A stretch of DNA of 64,000 nt from Coniochaeta sp. PMI_546 (GCA_021432605.1 MU271145.1:620001-684000); one strand, 5' to 3'; shown: positions 30,519 to 43,011, counted from the first letter of the stretch. The notes: generated by a model not told the origin, from the letters alone. Translations and numbers: made by a program.

Positions 30519-32439
30519 TGTCGTGTGGAGAGGGAAGTGCTACTAGAAACCGAGGTTATTGCTGGCAGCTGAGTATGATGCGGAACGCAGTGTGTAACTT
30601 CGCATGCCGCAGTTCCGTCGAGGAGGCCCAGTATGTGCCAAGCGCAGTCAATTGATGTACAATTGACGACAGTACGCACATGGGATGAGAAATGAATGGA
30701 TTGGTGTTTGGCATTAAATTGGAAGAGCAGCTACCCCAGACTTATTAAAGTGGTTGTCACAAGCCTCGGCCTTCGAAGTGTCGACGTCATCCCGCCCAGA
30801 CCCCCGGATTCTCCAACCTGGGGCAGCCCCACACTTCAGCCATCCTCAACCCTGCAATACCTTATTTGCTGCCATTGGGACAGCTTCCCCAATTCGAGAC
30901 TTGAGCTCATCCGGATTGTAGAGAACTGGCCCGCCCTCAAGTTATGAGCGGATGAGTATTCTTTGTATCATGTTTATGACCTTATGACAATGAGAGCCTC
31001 AAGATTAATAGATGCTCCAGACCTATCGATACTCAAGAAGCAGAGCAGTGCGCCTGAGCCACTCGTGCGAAACACTTCTTATCTTCACATAGGGCATCGA
31101 TCAGCTACATTTTTGTCATGGCGAAATAGAGGGAGATGAATGTTCACACACAGGTATCTAAATCAGTCCTATGGTATTTGAACCTCCTCTTCATCCAACC
31201 CGTCTTTGCAGAACTCGGCCATGATCCGAGCCTAACCTCTGCAATTTGATGAACGACTTGCGAAAACTCCTCTTCAGTATTTGTCATGTGCTAAATAGAG
31301 ATATACCCTTCTTCCTCCCAGATGTCTTTCACCATAGCTCATACGCAGATCGAAACCATCATGTGCCCTACTCATCATAGTTCGTTACGTAGACCAAGAT
31401 GTTGAATGGGAGCTGAAGTTGGTGGTTATAATTCACATGCGGTCAGAGGTGTGGCAGCATGAAGTCGGTCATAATAATTCAGGACCAATATCTTCGGGGG
31501 GCTCATCTACTGACTAGTCACGACACGGCAGAGAAAGTGTGACTGGAGAGTAGTATCTGCCCATGGATTTCTCGCAAGTCATCAAGTCGAGACAGATATA
31601 AGTACACCATCCTTTCCTGGCTTACAACTTCTTCTCAATTTCAACCTCTAAATCAACTTCGTAGTCTTCCTACTAGTTAAATCTTTTAGGCGCCCAGCCA
31701 TCAGTTCTCCATTGTTTTCCTCTCGACTTTCTATCCGCCATCTTCAAGCTTTGCTTTGACACTCGCCTTACAATAGCGCGTGGATTCCGACAATTCCCTT
31801 TTCCTCTCAAACACAACACAATTTGCTCTCTAATCTCTCGTCGTACGCCTGATGGATGACAGATTGCTATCAGTCCGATACTTTCACGTTCCACGCAATA
31901 TCTGATTTGACTTCTGTCGCTTTATAATCATAAGACTGGTTCTCGTCTCTTGACTTCGATACCCACTAAGTCTTATCGTTTCTACTCTCTAACTTGGCTC
32001 TCTCTCACCTGGTATCCTATTTGGTAGTTTTTTATACCTCACCACACTCTTTCCACAGATTTGATCTAGATCATCTTCCGGTTTCCTGTGTTTGTGGATG
32101 TCACTTTCTTTAGATTCGCAGACTTGGGCAACATCGACAAACTTCTGAAACCCACCTCTAGAGGACTGACACTCTCGCCAAATTCGGAACCACAGCTATT
32201 CATCTGAATTGCTTGAATAAATCATTGGCAAGTGTGTCGATTCGCCTTCACACTCAGAAGCTGTCTCACAGTTCGCTCTTGCCGCCAACACTACCGCCCA
32301 TGTTCTAAGGTATCCTTCGTGGTTTTCGAGTCGCACCTTCCGATTATTCACGTGAAGAGCTCAAAACTCTTGCCATTACACCCTGTGCATATTGAAGGTC
32401 AGGTATCTGGCTCTGCCCTGATCATAAGAGAATTTCGAA
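30519..32439. other. Large divergent spacer upstream of GTPase gene
   Basis: About 1.9 kb between divergent starts. The last 800 bases before the GTPase ATG are T/C-rich with many TCTTCC, CTCTC words, typical of a long fungal 5' leader. The remainder, toward the carrier gene, has no long open frame. No gene recognised. Confidence 0.5.
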
Positions 32440-35400
32440 ATGTCGCTCGGCCCAATCAAGCAGCTACTTGCCGAGGGCTCGGTGAAGCAGCTGATTGCTG
32501 GTGTTGACGCGTCTCGCCGACTTATACGTGACATAAAATCAATTCTCAGGAACTCAGAAGACAATCCGGATGTCTCAAAGTGGATCGCTACGCTTAACAA
32601 ATTGGAGGCACAAAGGGTCCCGAAACGTACAGTGGTGGGCGTTTTTGGCAACACTGGAGCCGGAAAGAGCTCTCTTATCAATGCCGTACTTGGCGAAGAA
32701 TCACTCGTCCCAACTAATTGCATGAGAGCGTGCACGGCGGCTGTCACAGAACTCTCATGGAACGACAATGATGACCCATGCAGAAAATACACTGCTGAGG
32801 TTCAATTCATCACCGTCGATGAGTGGGCAACCGAGCTACGCATCCTGTTCGACGACCTCGCCGATGCCAAGTCCCAAACACTAGGGACTGTGACAAACAG
32901 CAACTCAGATGCGGGCATTGCTATGGCAAAGATTCGAGCGGTGTACCCAGATATCGATGACAGTATTCTTGGGGTCGGTCCAGCAGTTGTCGACCAGTTG
33001 ATCAAGAAGTCGACTGTCGAAGAAGTGCTCGGCGTCACCAAGTGCTTCTATGCCGATACAGCCGAGTCATTGCATGAACAGCTGCAGCCATTCGTCGACG
33101 CTAAACAGAAGGGACAGAGTAATGGCGCGGATGGAAACGAGAATCATAGTATGGCAGTGTGGCAGTGTGGCCGCTTGTCAAGGTGGTCCGCATTCACACC
33201 AAGTCCCAGGTTTTGGAGAATGGACTGGTACTTGTTGATCTGGTAAGTGAACCACTGCAATTGACGAAAGGGGGCTGGGGAAGAAGGAAGATCTTCTACT
33301 GACTTTGGGAACTCATAGCCTGGACTTCACGAGTCCAATGCTGCTCGTGCCGCTGTGGCGGAAAATTACAAAGAGCAGTGCAGCGGATACTGGATCATTG
33401 CACCTATCACGCGAGGGGTTGATGACAAGACAGCACAGAATCTAATGGGCGACTCCTTCAAACGTCAGCTGCAGCTGGACGGCGGCATCTCTAATGTGAC
33501 TATCGTCTACACCAAAACTGATGACATCTCAGTCTCAGAGGCACTGAAAGACGTTACTGGCGAATGGAAGAACAGCATTGATACTGTCCTCAGCCGAATT
33601 GACCAGGTCGAGAAGCTGGTCCAGGAGAAAGATGTGGCCATTGAGGAGGTGAAGAGCAATATCAAGGGCTCCAACCGCCTACGCGGACACAACGAGAAGC
33701 GCGATCAGGATATGCGCGAGCGCGTATACTCTCCCGGCGTGTCTGGAGGAGACGCAGCCCGATTGTCTCCTCGAAAACGCAGGCTTAGTGACGGTGCTCT
33801 TCCTGAGGCCAAGCGCACATCTGTGCATGTAAATCCAGCTGCGACATCGTCTCCTATTCCGCCAGCACTTGAGTCCATGGAGAGTGCAGCGAGCCAAAGC
33901 GGCACCACGGACCCACTCATGTTGGGTATCGAAAGCCTCGAAGAAGAGAACCATCAACCGAAACAAACCTTTCAAGATCTGAAGAAACATCTGGCTGGTC
34001 TGGAAAAGGAGAGGAAGGATCTCAAGACCGAGATCGAAGTCTTAAAGACACAATTGAAGAAGCAGTGCATTCTTTTCCGCAACAACTACTCCAGAACAGC
34101 GGCTAAGGATCAGTTCGTCAGGGGCATCAAGGAGCTTGACGACGACCTCGCTTGTGAGGAAGATGAGGAGAACTTCGATCCCAGTCAAGACCAACGAGAT
34201 TATGGCGGGCTTGCGCGCGAGTTGCGTGTCTTCTGTGTGTCTTCCCGCGCCTATCTCAAGCTCTCTGGAAAGCTCAAGGACGACGAAGTCGTCACTGGCT
34301 TCGAGACTAAAATTGACACTGAAATCCCAGGGCTGCAGAACCTTGCCACGGAACTAGCCAGCACGATGCGCTCTTCGGCGTGTCGCAAATTTCTGAACGA
34401 CGTTTCACAGGTCCTTCGCTCTCTGGTCCTCCGGGTGGTGATGAATGAAGAGCCCCTGAAGCTGGCGGCAAACCAGAAACGGAAAGAGAATCGGGCCCTC
34501 ACCAAGAACCTTGACAGTCTGACTACAGACTTTGAGAAGGCCGAATCGGAGCTCTTCGCAAATCTAGAACAGTCTGAGGAGTATATCCTGCGCACGCTAA
34601 ACTTCGGATGCGAAGCTGGTAAAAAGGAGGCGATGCGCTCAGTGTCCGATTGGTTTGCCCCACGGAAACAAGGTGGTATGTCCTATCCTGCGTTCAGGAA
34701 TGTCTGTAAGGGTAATGGCGTCAACACGAAGTGCGATATCAATCTACACAGTGACATGAGCAAACCTCTCATGAATTTTGTAGCTCTATGCTGGGAGGAG
34801 GTGTTCGGGAAGAACATCTTCTCCGCCTTGGCTACTTTCGGTGAGACGACGGCAAAGACACTCGAGGACTTCCGCCACAACATGGGGGAGAGGGAGTTGC
34901 TGAACCAGTCCGCGGTCTCCATCACGGCCTTCTCACTGTTGGTCAAGGGCTACGAGCAATCCCTGCGAGACCTGTCCTCTAATAAGAAGATAATACTCGA
35001 AAGTCAGCGAGCGGCCAGCCGCCTCATCATGCCCATCATTGGCAGAACTATGGCGCCCGTGTATCCCTTATGTCTCAGGGAGACTGGTAAGTTATCTTGA
35101 CCAGCTAGTCACCGGGGCGGACTAACATGTGCTTTAAGGTCCAGGCTGCTACATGCGCATCAAAGACCGAGTTCGGTCACACGTCGCTGCTCACGAGGAC
35201 ATGTTCTCGACTGCTGCGGACGAGGTCCAAGCTCGGATTAAGAGGCTAATATCAAACCTTAGGAACACTATCCACGCAAGCGACGCGCAGATTATTGACG
35301 ACATCAAGAGCCGGTATTCTGAGCTGGTGAAGGGAAAGACCCGGATATCAAAGTCGCTCAAAGACACACTGGGCCAACTTCGCGACTTGCTTGATGGCTC

Positions 35401-35557
35401 TAACACTCTTTACGTGAGAATCCTGGCTGAAGGAAATAACGAGAGCATTGGTGGGAGCGGACATAATGTCTCTGACGGTGTTGATCAGGCGGTGGTCAAT
35501 CCTCGCGAGGGTGTGCAAGCTGTGGTACGTGCTGTCAAGGGCGAGAAGGATCACTAA
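32440..35557 (+). CDS. SLIP-GC-like large dynamin-type GTPase
   Basis: Large P-loop GTPase resembling nuclear GTPase SLIP-GC and its fungal relatives. Modelled exons are 32440-33118, 33166-33242, 33319-35086 and 35139-35557, giving 980 residues; introns are 47, 76 and 52 nt. G1 is GNTGAGKSS (70-78), G3 is DLPG (251-254, split by the second intron) and G4 is TKTD (317-320). A basic cluster SPRKRRLSDGALPEAKR could be a nuclear signal, and a coiled coil follows (EEENHQPKQTFQDLKKHLAG onward). The first intron is the least certain: it is short and its acceptor lies in a direct repeat GTGTGGCA, but it restores the frame needed for WPLVKVVRIHTK. No transmembrane segment. Function in fungi unknown. 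The 3' end could hold one more intron. Confidence 0.82.
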
Positions 35558-36698
35558 CTCGCTAACCTCACGCTCCCTGATTCGAACCATGCCATGTGTC
35601 CGTCACATCACCGTGAGCCGCTACGTTCGGAAGGTATCGTTGCTTTCTCACTTCCTGTTAAGCAGCGAAGCGGTGCATTTCAGCCATACTAGGAGCAGCT
35701 GATCCATTTGCGTATTGAGATTCCCTGCGATCCATACATTAACAGAAAAAGCCAGATTTCGTTGCGCATTCTGAAACGCTCAGTTTGCAGACCGTCACAT
35801 TCTCCGATAGAGTCCTTAGTCATGGCATCCGGCTCAACTTATATGGGGTCTGATGCCGTTGTTGCTCTTGGCCAAATTAACTCGTTGATATCTCCGACGT
35901 AGAGTTGTCGCAGTGCTTGTAGTTGTGATCCGAAGCGTGCCAAGCTTCCCGGAGTAGGTCCCCGATGATGTTGGCAAGATGACTCGTTCCCCGTATCTTG
36001 TTGTCTATGACGCTCAACGTACAGTACACGACAGACTGGAAAGTATGGTCAACTCGGTCAGTAGCTATAATCGAGATCCAGGACGGGCGCTTCCATGCCC
36101 TATCCACTGTGCAGACCTAGACGCCGGTTTATCTTTTGGCATGTCGTTGCCTCTATCTGATAGATTGCATGCGGCCTAATTACAGGCGGAGATTGCCGGA
36201 TCGGCGAGCTGTTTTAAAAAGCATGCAAGGATGATGAGAGTCCAGATCCGGAAAGCCCGCCAGTAGCCGTAAGGCCCCCACCTTCCAGCCATTTCCAGCC
36301 ACGCAACATCGACCGCACACCGCCTGGTCGGGTCAGCGGTACGTACCTGCTGTTATGCAGTTGACTTCATCACACATCATCATGCTGCACCTTCTCAATT
36401 GCCCACCAAACCATAATCCCAAAGACACACACTTGCGCAAGGCTGCTTTTGTTGCTGCATGAAGGTGTCTCTGACTGACAGTTTTTTGGCATCCCACCCC
36501 ACCCCGCACCATCCGCTCAACAAACTGCGTTCCGTCTGCCTGCTCGGAAAGCTGCCTCTGCTCAGCCTTTTTTGTCGTCATTTTGAGATCGGCTGCCTGC
36601 AATTGCTCTCCATCATGTGGTACCGAGTCTAGCCTCTTTCATTAGAATCCCCCAAGTCACGCACACATAACGTGCCTCCGTCCGACATCGCGCACGCA
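35558..36698. other. Intergenic, no gene seen
   Basis: About 1.1 kb between two plus-strand genes: the 3' flank of the GTPase and the promoter of the disordered orphan. Only short open frames. Nothing recognised. Confidence 0.5.
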
Positions 36699-38738
36699 AT
36701 GGAGGACAGCAAAACTCTCATCGCCGAGTTACTGGCCAAACTCGCCGAGCTGGACAGCAAAGTCGCCAGCTACCGACAAGACATGCTGGACCAGTTCAAG
36801 AAATTCAGCGAAGATCTACTTAGAGACGTGCCCGAAGACGTGTCGAATGAAGTCTCGCGCGTCATAGCCGAGTCAATGGCCAGATATCCGTCACTGAGTT
36901 TGCCTGGCCAGGGCGGCGAGCCTGACTCATCGGTCACTCAATCCATCACCGATCCCAAACCGTCACGAGAGGGCCGCAAATCGCCTCCTCCGATATTGTA
37001 CCACACCTCTGGAGTGCCCAAGATCTTCAGGGATGCAGGGCCTCGAAGTCCGCACGACCGCGAATACGAGTTCCAAGGACTCTTCACGCCCAGCTACCTG
37101 CCTCTCCTCGACGGCAATGACCGGTCAGCCAAGCAACAAAGGGTTGACCCGACATCGGCCTTCCGTGCCTTCAGTCCTCCCAATCTTGGCGGTGTCCCGC
37201 CATACGGCTCTCCTACTTTGGCGCAGCCGGCGGCGCACCGTATTGATGACGACGACGATGTAGCTGTGGTAGAAATGGTAGAAGAAGTCGAAGTAGCCAA
37301 CACGGACAAGGGCAAAGATGTTGTCAGACCATCGCCAGCTAGGGAACTGACGGATGTCTCGGTCTCCTCTTCTGTCGGCTCAACGAGCAGCGAGCACAAG
37401 ACCAGGCGGAGCGCCCTGCGCAGGTCATCGAGTTCCGCACGGGGAAGTCCTCGCAGGGTGCGTTTCGAGTTTGCAGGCACCGAGGTTCTGCCTACTGCCT
37501 CGCCGCAGCAGTCCGAGAGCGTGCTAGGCACTATTAGTGGCTTGGACTTGAATGCGTCTGGGTCATCCTCGTCCGCTATTGATGACTCACAGGACTATTC
37601 GGGTCCATCACTCTCTGATGTCGAAGGAGAAGAGGACTACGTTCCCCGACCGCCCAGGATCTCATCTACAGAGGCTCTCCGTCGTCTATCTCGCACTCCT
37701 TCAGACGACGGCACCGTCTGGAAGGTGGTCAACCCGGGCGACGAGAAAATTGTTCCACACACCAACGGCCACGGTACCGTCGATAGCGAGGAGGCTACGG
37801 CTGATTATTTCGCTGAAGCGAGAACTTCGTCTGCCGCAATGTCCCCGCCTAGTCCGTCACAGATACCCGCCGCGATCGACTCCGATGACCGGCATGAGAA
37901 TGCAGCGCTGGTCAATGGCACGCGAAAATCATTTGACCTCGGTTCGCCTACGTATGACCTTGGCTCGCCGTCCTACGACCTTGCGTCCCCAAAGGCAGCG
38001 GTGGGGACGCATGTGGAAGAGGAATCCGAGGAAGAGCATTTTCTTGCCATAAAATCTCCCAAAAAGCCAACGTCACCATCTGCAGCCTCACCTACGGCCA
38101 GACCGCCTGCCGCAAAGTCGCCTTTAGCGAGCGATATCAGCTCGCAGATCCTGGAGGAGACTCCGCAACCATCTCCGTCCTCGCAGGATAAGAGCAAGGG
38201 CAGTAACAATATTTCAGCCCAACACGACGAGGAAGAGGAGCTCTTCGACTTTGACGACCCAAGCAGTGGTCTTTCCGGCTCCGCTACAGCCGAGAAGTAT
38301 CTGCCCGAGGAGGAAGATGAAGAAGGAGAAGGAGAAGCCGTCTCAGAAGAGGTACCCGAGGCAGATGTAGCAACGCCTACCGCTCCCCTCAATCTCTACT
38401 CCACATCGCCCGCCGTGTCGATTCCGAGGCGCAAGACGCCCTCGCCGCCGACACATAGCAAGCCGTTGTACGAGTCCATCGGGTCGTATAAGGGCGCTCC
38501 TCTCAGAATGAGCGTGGTCGTCAGTCCAAAGATCGCTGAAGAGGCGGCCGCCATGGGCGACGTCAGGACGTACGTGGGCAGCGTGCACGGACGCACGGGT
38601 ATCGACCCCGCGGACGAGAGCAGCTATCGGGCCAGCTTCTCCAATGCGAAGCTCTTCTCCGGAACGCCGAGGAGTTTCAGCGAGAGGCTGATGATGGAGG
38701 AGGCCCTGGGCGGTGATGATGAGGACGACGTGGACTAA
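36699..38738 (+). CDS. Large disordered hypothetical protein
   Basis: Intronless gene for 679 residues; the first ATG in frame is at 36699 (an upstream GTG extension is not used). The N-terminal 60 residues form a likely coiled coil (MEDSKTLIAELLAKLAELDS onward). The remainder is mostly disordered, rich in Ser, Pro, Asp and Glu, with acidic runs such as DDDDDVAVVEMVEEVEV and EEEDEEGEGEA. A local triple repeat F/Y-D-L-x-SP occurs near residues 412-432. A more ordered conserved-looking segment sits near the C-terminus (GAPLRMSVVVSPKIAEEAAA, then MGDVRTYVGSVHGRTGID). No known domain, signal or membrane segment. Many S/T-P sites suggest phosphorylation. Function unknown. Confidence 0.8.
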   Translation: MEDSKTLIAELLAKLAELDSKVASYRQDMLDQFKKFSEDLLRDVPEDVSNEVSRVIAESMARYPSLSLPGQGGEPDSSVTQSITDPKPSREGRKSPPPILYHTSGVPKIFRDAGPRSPHDREYEFQGLFTPSYLPLLDGNDRSAKQQRVDPTSAFRAFSPPNLGGVPPYGSPTLAQPAAHRIDDDDDVAVVEMVEEVEVANTDKGKDVVRPSPARELTDVSVSSSVGSTSSEHKTRRSALRRSSSSARGSPRRVRFEFAGTEVLPTASPQQSESVLGTISGLDLNASGSSSSAIDDSQDYSGPSLSDVEGEEDYVPRPPRISSTEALRRLSRTPSDDGTVWKVVNPGDEKIVPHTNGHGTVDSEEATADYFAEARTSSAAMSPPSPSQIPAAIDSDDRHENAALVNGTRKSFDLGSPTYDLGSPSYDLASPKAAVGTHVEEESEEEHFLAIKSPKKPTSPSAASPTARPPAAKSPLASDISSQILEETPQPSPSSQDKSKGSNNISAQHDEEEELFDFDDPSSGLSGSATAEKYLPEEEDEEGEGEAVSEEVPEADVATPTAPLNLYSTSPAVSIPRRKTPSPPTHSKPLYESIGSYKGAPLRMSVVVSPKIAEEAAAMGDVRTYVGSVHGRTGIDPADESSYRASFSNAKLFSGTPRSFSERLMMEEALGGDDEDDVD

Positions 38739-39684
38739 TTGCATGGTGCACGATTGGGGCGGGGGAGGATGAGCTATCCTTTTGAGGTAGCGGGATGTAT
38801 GTTAGGCTGTTACATGACCAAAGTGCATCTGTATACACGAGGGTTATTGGGTCGAGTGGTTGGGTGGTCGGGTAGAAAGTATGGCTAGACTGGTAGCCTC
38901 ATGGCATGGAATGGATGCGGATGCTCGGCAGCATTGGGATGGTCGGTGCTTTCATGCATTTACAACAGCGAATAGGGTCACATACAAACTTACATACATT
39001 GACTCAGCTCAGCTGGTATGGTTGGCGAGACTCTTGTCCAATCCGTATCCCAACATGTGCAGTCTGCGAGGCCTCCTCGGGCTGCATTGAGCATGACCAC
39101 GATCGCATCAAGGTGAGCTAGCATTGTACTGACGGCTGGAACCAGCTGGCAGGGAGGCTGCGAGGGCTGCTTGTCCTTGCCCCACATTACCTAGCCGGGC
39201 GCAGGCGCAGGCGCAGATCAACCCCACTCGTTGCCGGGCCAGCTGAGGAATTGGGGAAGCTGACAATCAGGGTAGCACCTGAACAACAGCTCTCTGCCCA
39301 TCTGCAGTTTCTCTTGTTGCTGTGTAAACCTGGACCCATGGTATTCTGGATTCTCTCAGACATCATGTTCAGGATGGCATATTGTCTCGAACAGTAACAC
39401 TTGACATCCAACTGCGCTCATTAGACTTACGGAAAACTAAATGAACGGCAAGAAGCAACAAGCAACAGCTACCCCGCCATTATCAGCTTATACATCTTTT
39501 GCTCTCCCGGTCACACAACAAGAAGTTTACGTACACCGGACATCCACCGACATTCCAGTTCGACTCAACATAATAAGCATTGTGACGGCATCGACATTCC
39601 TAGACCTCCCCTAAGCCCAAGCTCCGCTGCCTCTAATACCTCCGGCGCCGCGAGCGCATACTCCTTACATCTCCTCTGCCGGGC
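38739..39684. other. Intergenic, no gene seen
   Basis: About 0.95 kb between two plus-strand genes. Nothing recognised beyond a short GCGCAGGC-type tandem near 39200. Confidence 0.45.
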
Positions 39685-42358
39685 ATGGCCCCGGCCGACA
39701 CCCTCTCGCCGCCGGGGTCGGCCTCGTACTCGTCCGACACCCTGCACGTCGGCGACGGGACATGGGATTTCACCAAGGAGACCTTCCTGCTGCCCAACCT
39801 GGTGGGATTGAATTTCGATACTATGCAGTACAATGGTCTGTCTCCCCCTTCATTCATACTCACACCCTCATTCACCGGTGACTCGTCCGGCAAGTCCGGC
39901 TTTTGTTGGAAAAAGGACTAAACGCTGACCGGTATTGTGCTGTGCAGGCATGGGAAACAGATTCGCGACCCTAACCCAATACCACTCCCTGATCACCGCC
40001 CACGGCGTCCTAGCCGTCATAACCTTCCTCTTCCTCGTTCCGGCAGCGGTGATGATCAAGCGCTTCCACCGGACCAGGTACCAAGAAACCAACATCCGGA
40101 CGCACGCCTACCTCAACGTCCTGGCCGTCGGCTTCTCCACGGTCGTCTTCATCCTCGGCTTCTTCGCCGTGGGACCCAACCGCGCCCTGTCGAACCCGCA
40201 CCACAGCATCGGCGTGGCGATATACGTCCTGATACTGGTGCAGGCGTTCGGCGGCAGGATGATCCGCAACGTGCGCGGCCACTCCTTCCGGGCGCACTGT
40301 CACCGGTGGATGGGGAGGACGATCGGGCTCCTAGGGGTCGTGCAGATTCCGCTCGGTCTGACGCTGTACGGCAGTCCGAAGTACACTTTTGTGCTGTACG
40401 CGCTGTGGATGGCGTTCTTGGTGCTGGTGTACTTTGTGCTGAGCTACACCCGCGAGGGGGACCGGCCTGGTTATGTGCGTGGGGGCCGATCGGAAGGGGG
40501 CAGGAGTGAGCGGAAGGAGGGGAGGGGGGCAATGGGGTGGTTGGTGCCGGCGGCGGCCGGGGCTGCGGCGTTGGCGCTCCTGAGGGGGCGGAAGAAGAAG
40601 GAAGAGCGCGAGAGGAGTGTGGAGAGAAGCCGCAGTCGCAGTCGGGCCAGGAGCGTGTCACGGATGAGGAGCCGGAGTCGTGGCCCGCCCGAGGTGATTG
40701 CGTCGAGGAGGGGGTCGGACAGTTATGTTGACGAGAAGTACGAGCGGCGCCGAAGTGAGGGTGGAGGGGGTTTCATGAGCAAGGCCCTGGGTGTTGGCGC
40801 TGCTGTGGGTGCTGGTGCATTGTTCTCGAGGATGCTGGGTCGGAAGGACAGGAACAGACATGATGAGGAGTACTCGGCCGTGGCAACTGACACCCCGAGC
40901 CGTAGCCACAGGAGTCGGAGACACCGACCTCCTCCGAGCGAGTACAGCGATGACTACACCGTCCGCAGCGGACATGGCGGCCGTGGTGGGTCGATTCTTC
41001 CGCCTCCGAACCCAACAGCTGCGGCGGCTGCTCTGAGCGCTGCGGAGATGCGGCCGGGTGTAGTGGGGAGCAGGCCTCCTCCCACGACTCCGCAGAGATC
41101 GCATCCGGGACGCTCAGTAGTGGAGAGTGGTCTTGACGCGTCAGACTACTCGTCTTACGTCAGTCCCTCGCGTAGGGCGTCGGAGAGGAAGAAGAGCGGT
41201 GGAGGTGTGGGCAAAGGTCTGCTGGCTGGGCTCGGTCTGGGTTGGTTCGCCAACAGAATAAGGGGCCGGCGAGGCGATTACCGGGAAGAGGACAGACTGA
41301 GAGCAGAGGAAGATGAACGACGCGCAGGCCATCATGGTTCCAAGTTCACCGCAGACGGCTACCCATCACCCACCCGCAGTCACTCACGCCGACACCGACC
41401 TGGACGCACAATGGCGCCCCCTTCCGGTATCACGAGTGTCTCAGACGAGTCGTCCATGATCGAGGCCCGCCCTGTCAGTGGCTATGGTGGACCCCCTATG
41501 CCACCAATGCCACCTAGCGGAGTCCAACCACCACCACCAATGGGCTATGTTCCACCACCGGCGCCAGTACCACACACACCAATTGGTGTTCGAGCCTCGC
41601 GGTCAGGCTCTCGAACAAGACACGAGATGGGCGACCCGGCAACTATGCCTCCTATGCCCCCAGATCCTCATGGCACGATGCACGAGTCCGGCAGTGAATC
41701 CTACTTCTCCTCGGGAGGACAGCCACGCAGACGAGACTCATCAAGAAGACGCAGAGATGGCGAAGCAGCCGCCGCAGCAGCAGCAGCTACCGCAAGCCGT
41801 CTCGCAGCCGAAGAGGAGGATCGGCACCACAGGGGCGCTGGCAGCAGCAACCAACCAGTGAGCGTCAAAGTCAAAGTTCACGACGACCCAGATCGCAATG
41901 TCACCCTGCGCCGCGTGACAGACGAGGAACGACGACGAGAGGATCGCGACCGGCGGCGGAACGACAGCGTCAGCACCTTATCCGCAGACGACACGCCCAG
42001 CAGTCGTCGCTATCGGCGGGAGTCAAGCCGAGGACGAGCCGAGGCTGCGGCGGAGAGGAGAGTAGAAGATGACGGGCCACTAGCACCACCGAATCCGGCA
42101 TTTGCGGCTGGACGCAGGCCGAAGGACTCGGCGTACTACTCTGGTCAGCCGGGACCATCGGGCGGCACACCGGCTGCTGGAGCTACTGTCTCCAGCCTGG
42201 GGAGCCCGGGGAGTCACGGGACGTGGAGTGCGTTGAGTCCGAGCCCCAGTGGCCCGCTCAAGGAGCCTACCGCCTCGGCAGCCGATCGCCGGAGAAGAAG
42301 GAGGCTTGAGAGGCGGGACGGAAGTCGGCAGCCAAGCGGGTCTGTGGAGTATTCTTGA
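39685..42358 (+). CDS. Cytochrome b561-like protein with Arg/Ser tail
   Basis: Exons 39685-39835 and 39948-42358 flank a 112-nt intron (donor GTCTGT) and give 853 residues. Residues about 55-215 form a multi-helix membrane domain of the cytochrome b561/ferric reductase-like type; His residues in YHSLITAHGVL, RTHAYLNV, HHSIGVAIY and HRWMG could bind heme. There is no N-terminal DOMON domain. The next ~640 residues are disordered: an RS-dipeptide block (ERSRSRSRARSVSRMRSRSR), hydrophobic Gly/Ala-rich patches (GVGAAVGAGALFSRMLG; GLLAGLGLGWFANRIRG), a Pro-rich block and an Arg/Asp/Glu-rich end. Electron transfer across a membrane is inferred from the domain; the tail's role is unknown. Confidence 0.85.
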
Positions 42359-43011
42359 CCTCCGGTGGTCACCGCTTATACCCTTCTTTTTGCTTTATTT
42401 TGAGCGACATCCATGTTTCATTCGGCATGAAGTCCATTTTGCATTCGGGGACATGTTTGAGCTTGCATGGCGTTACCTGGAAAGACAATTTGGGAAAATC
42501 ATGGGACAGACTTGGGTCTCACCCAAGTTGGATGGATCTACTTCATGACTGAAATGTTGCGCCTTCTCTTGTACGAATCGAAGCGTTATTGAACGTCAGA
42601 ATATCAGTATTTCGTAATGAAGAAATTGGCAATATCCAAGTGGCGGTTCAAATCATACGTTTTGTGCAGTCGTCCCAAGAACTTTTCTTCATGTACGAAG
42701 TCCCTGCGTCTTGCTAGTTGCATATCATGGCTTACTGTGGCTGCCGAAGCAGATCGTGGGAATCCGGAGAAGTGGAGACCGGGACGTGCCGATAAGATAA
42801 CACCGCAACGACACGAAAACGCGTCTTTCCGCTAGATACAAGACTCGACAAAGGTAAATGGACCTAAACACCAAACACCCCGCCGCTGTTCACCAAATTG
42901 TGTCGCAAACATCACCACCTGCCTTCTGTCTGATGCGTATCACCGCGACCACAACTTGAATAGACTGCGCATACCACACAACAGGTTTCACAAACGACAA
43001 TCCCCCAAACA
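42359..43011. other. Intergenic, no gene seen
   Basis: About 0.65 kb between two plus-strand genes. It should hold the NNF1 promoter and leader. Nothing else recognised. Confidence 0.45.

Noticed and set aside
35575-35640. GATTCGAACC, like the T loop of a tRNA on the minus strand
   Set aside because: Flanking bases do not form a 5-bp T stem and no acceptor or anticodon stem can be built.
35533-35660. A further intron at the end of the GTPase gene (GTACGT near 35525)
   Set aside because: A donor-like site exists but no convincing downstream exon frame could be chosen; the simple stop at 35557 is kept.
36672-36698. Start of the disordered orphan nine codons earlier, at 36672
   Set aside because: That position is GTG; the first ATG in frame is at 36699.
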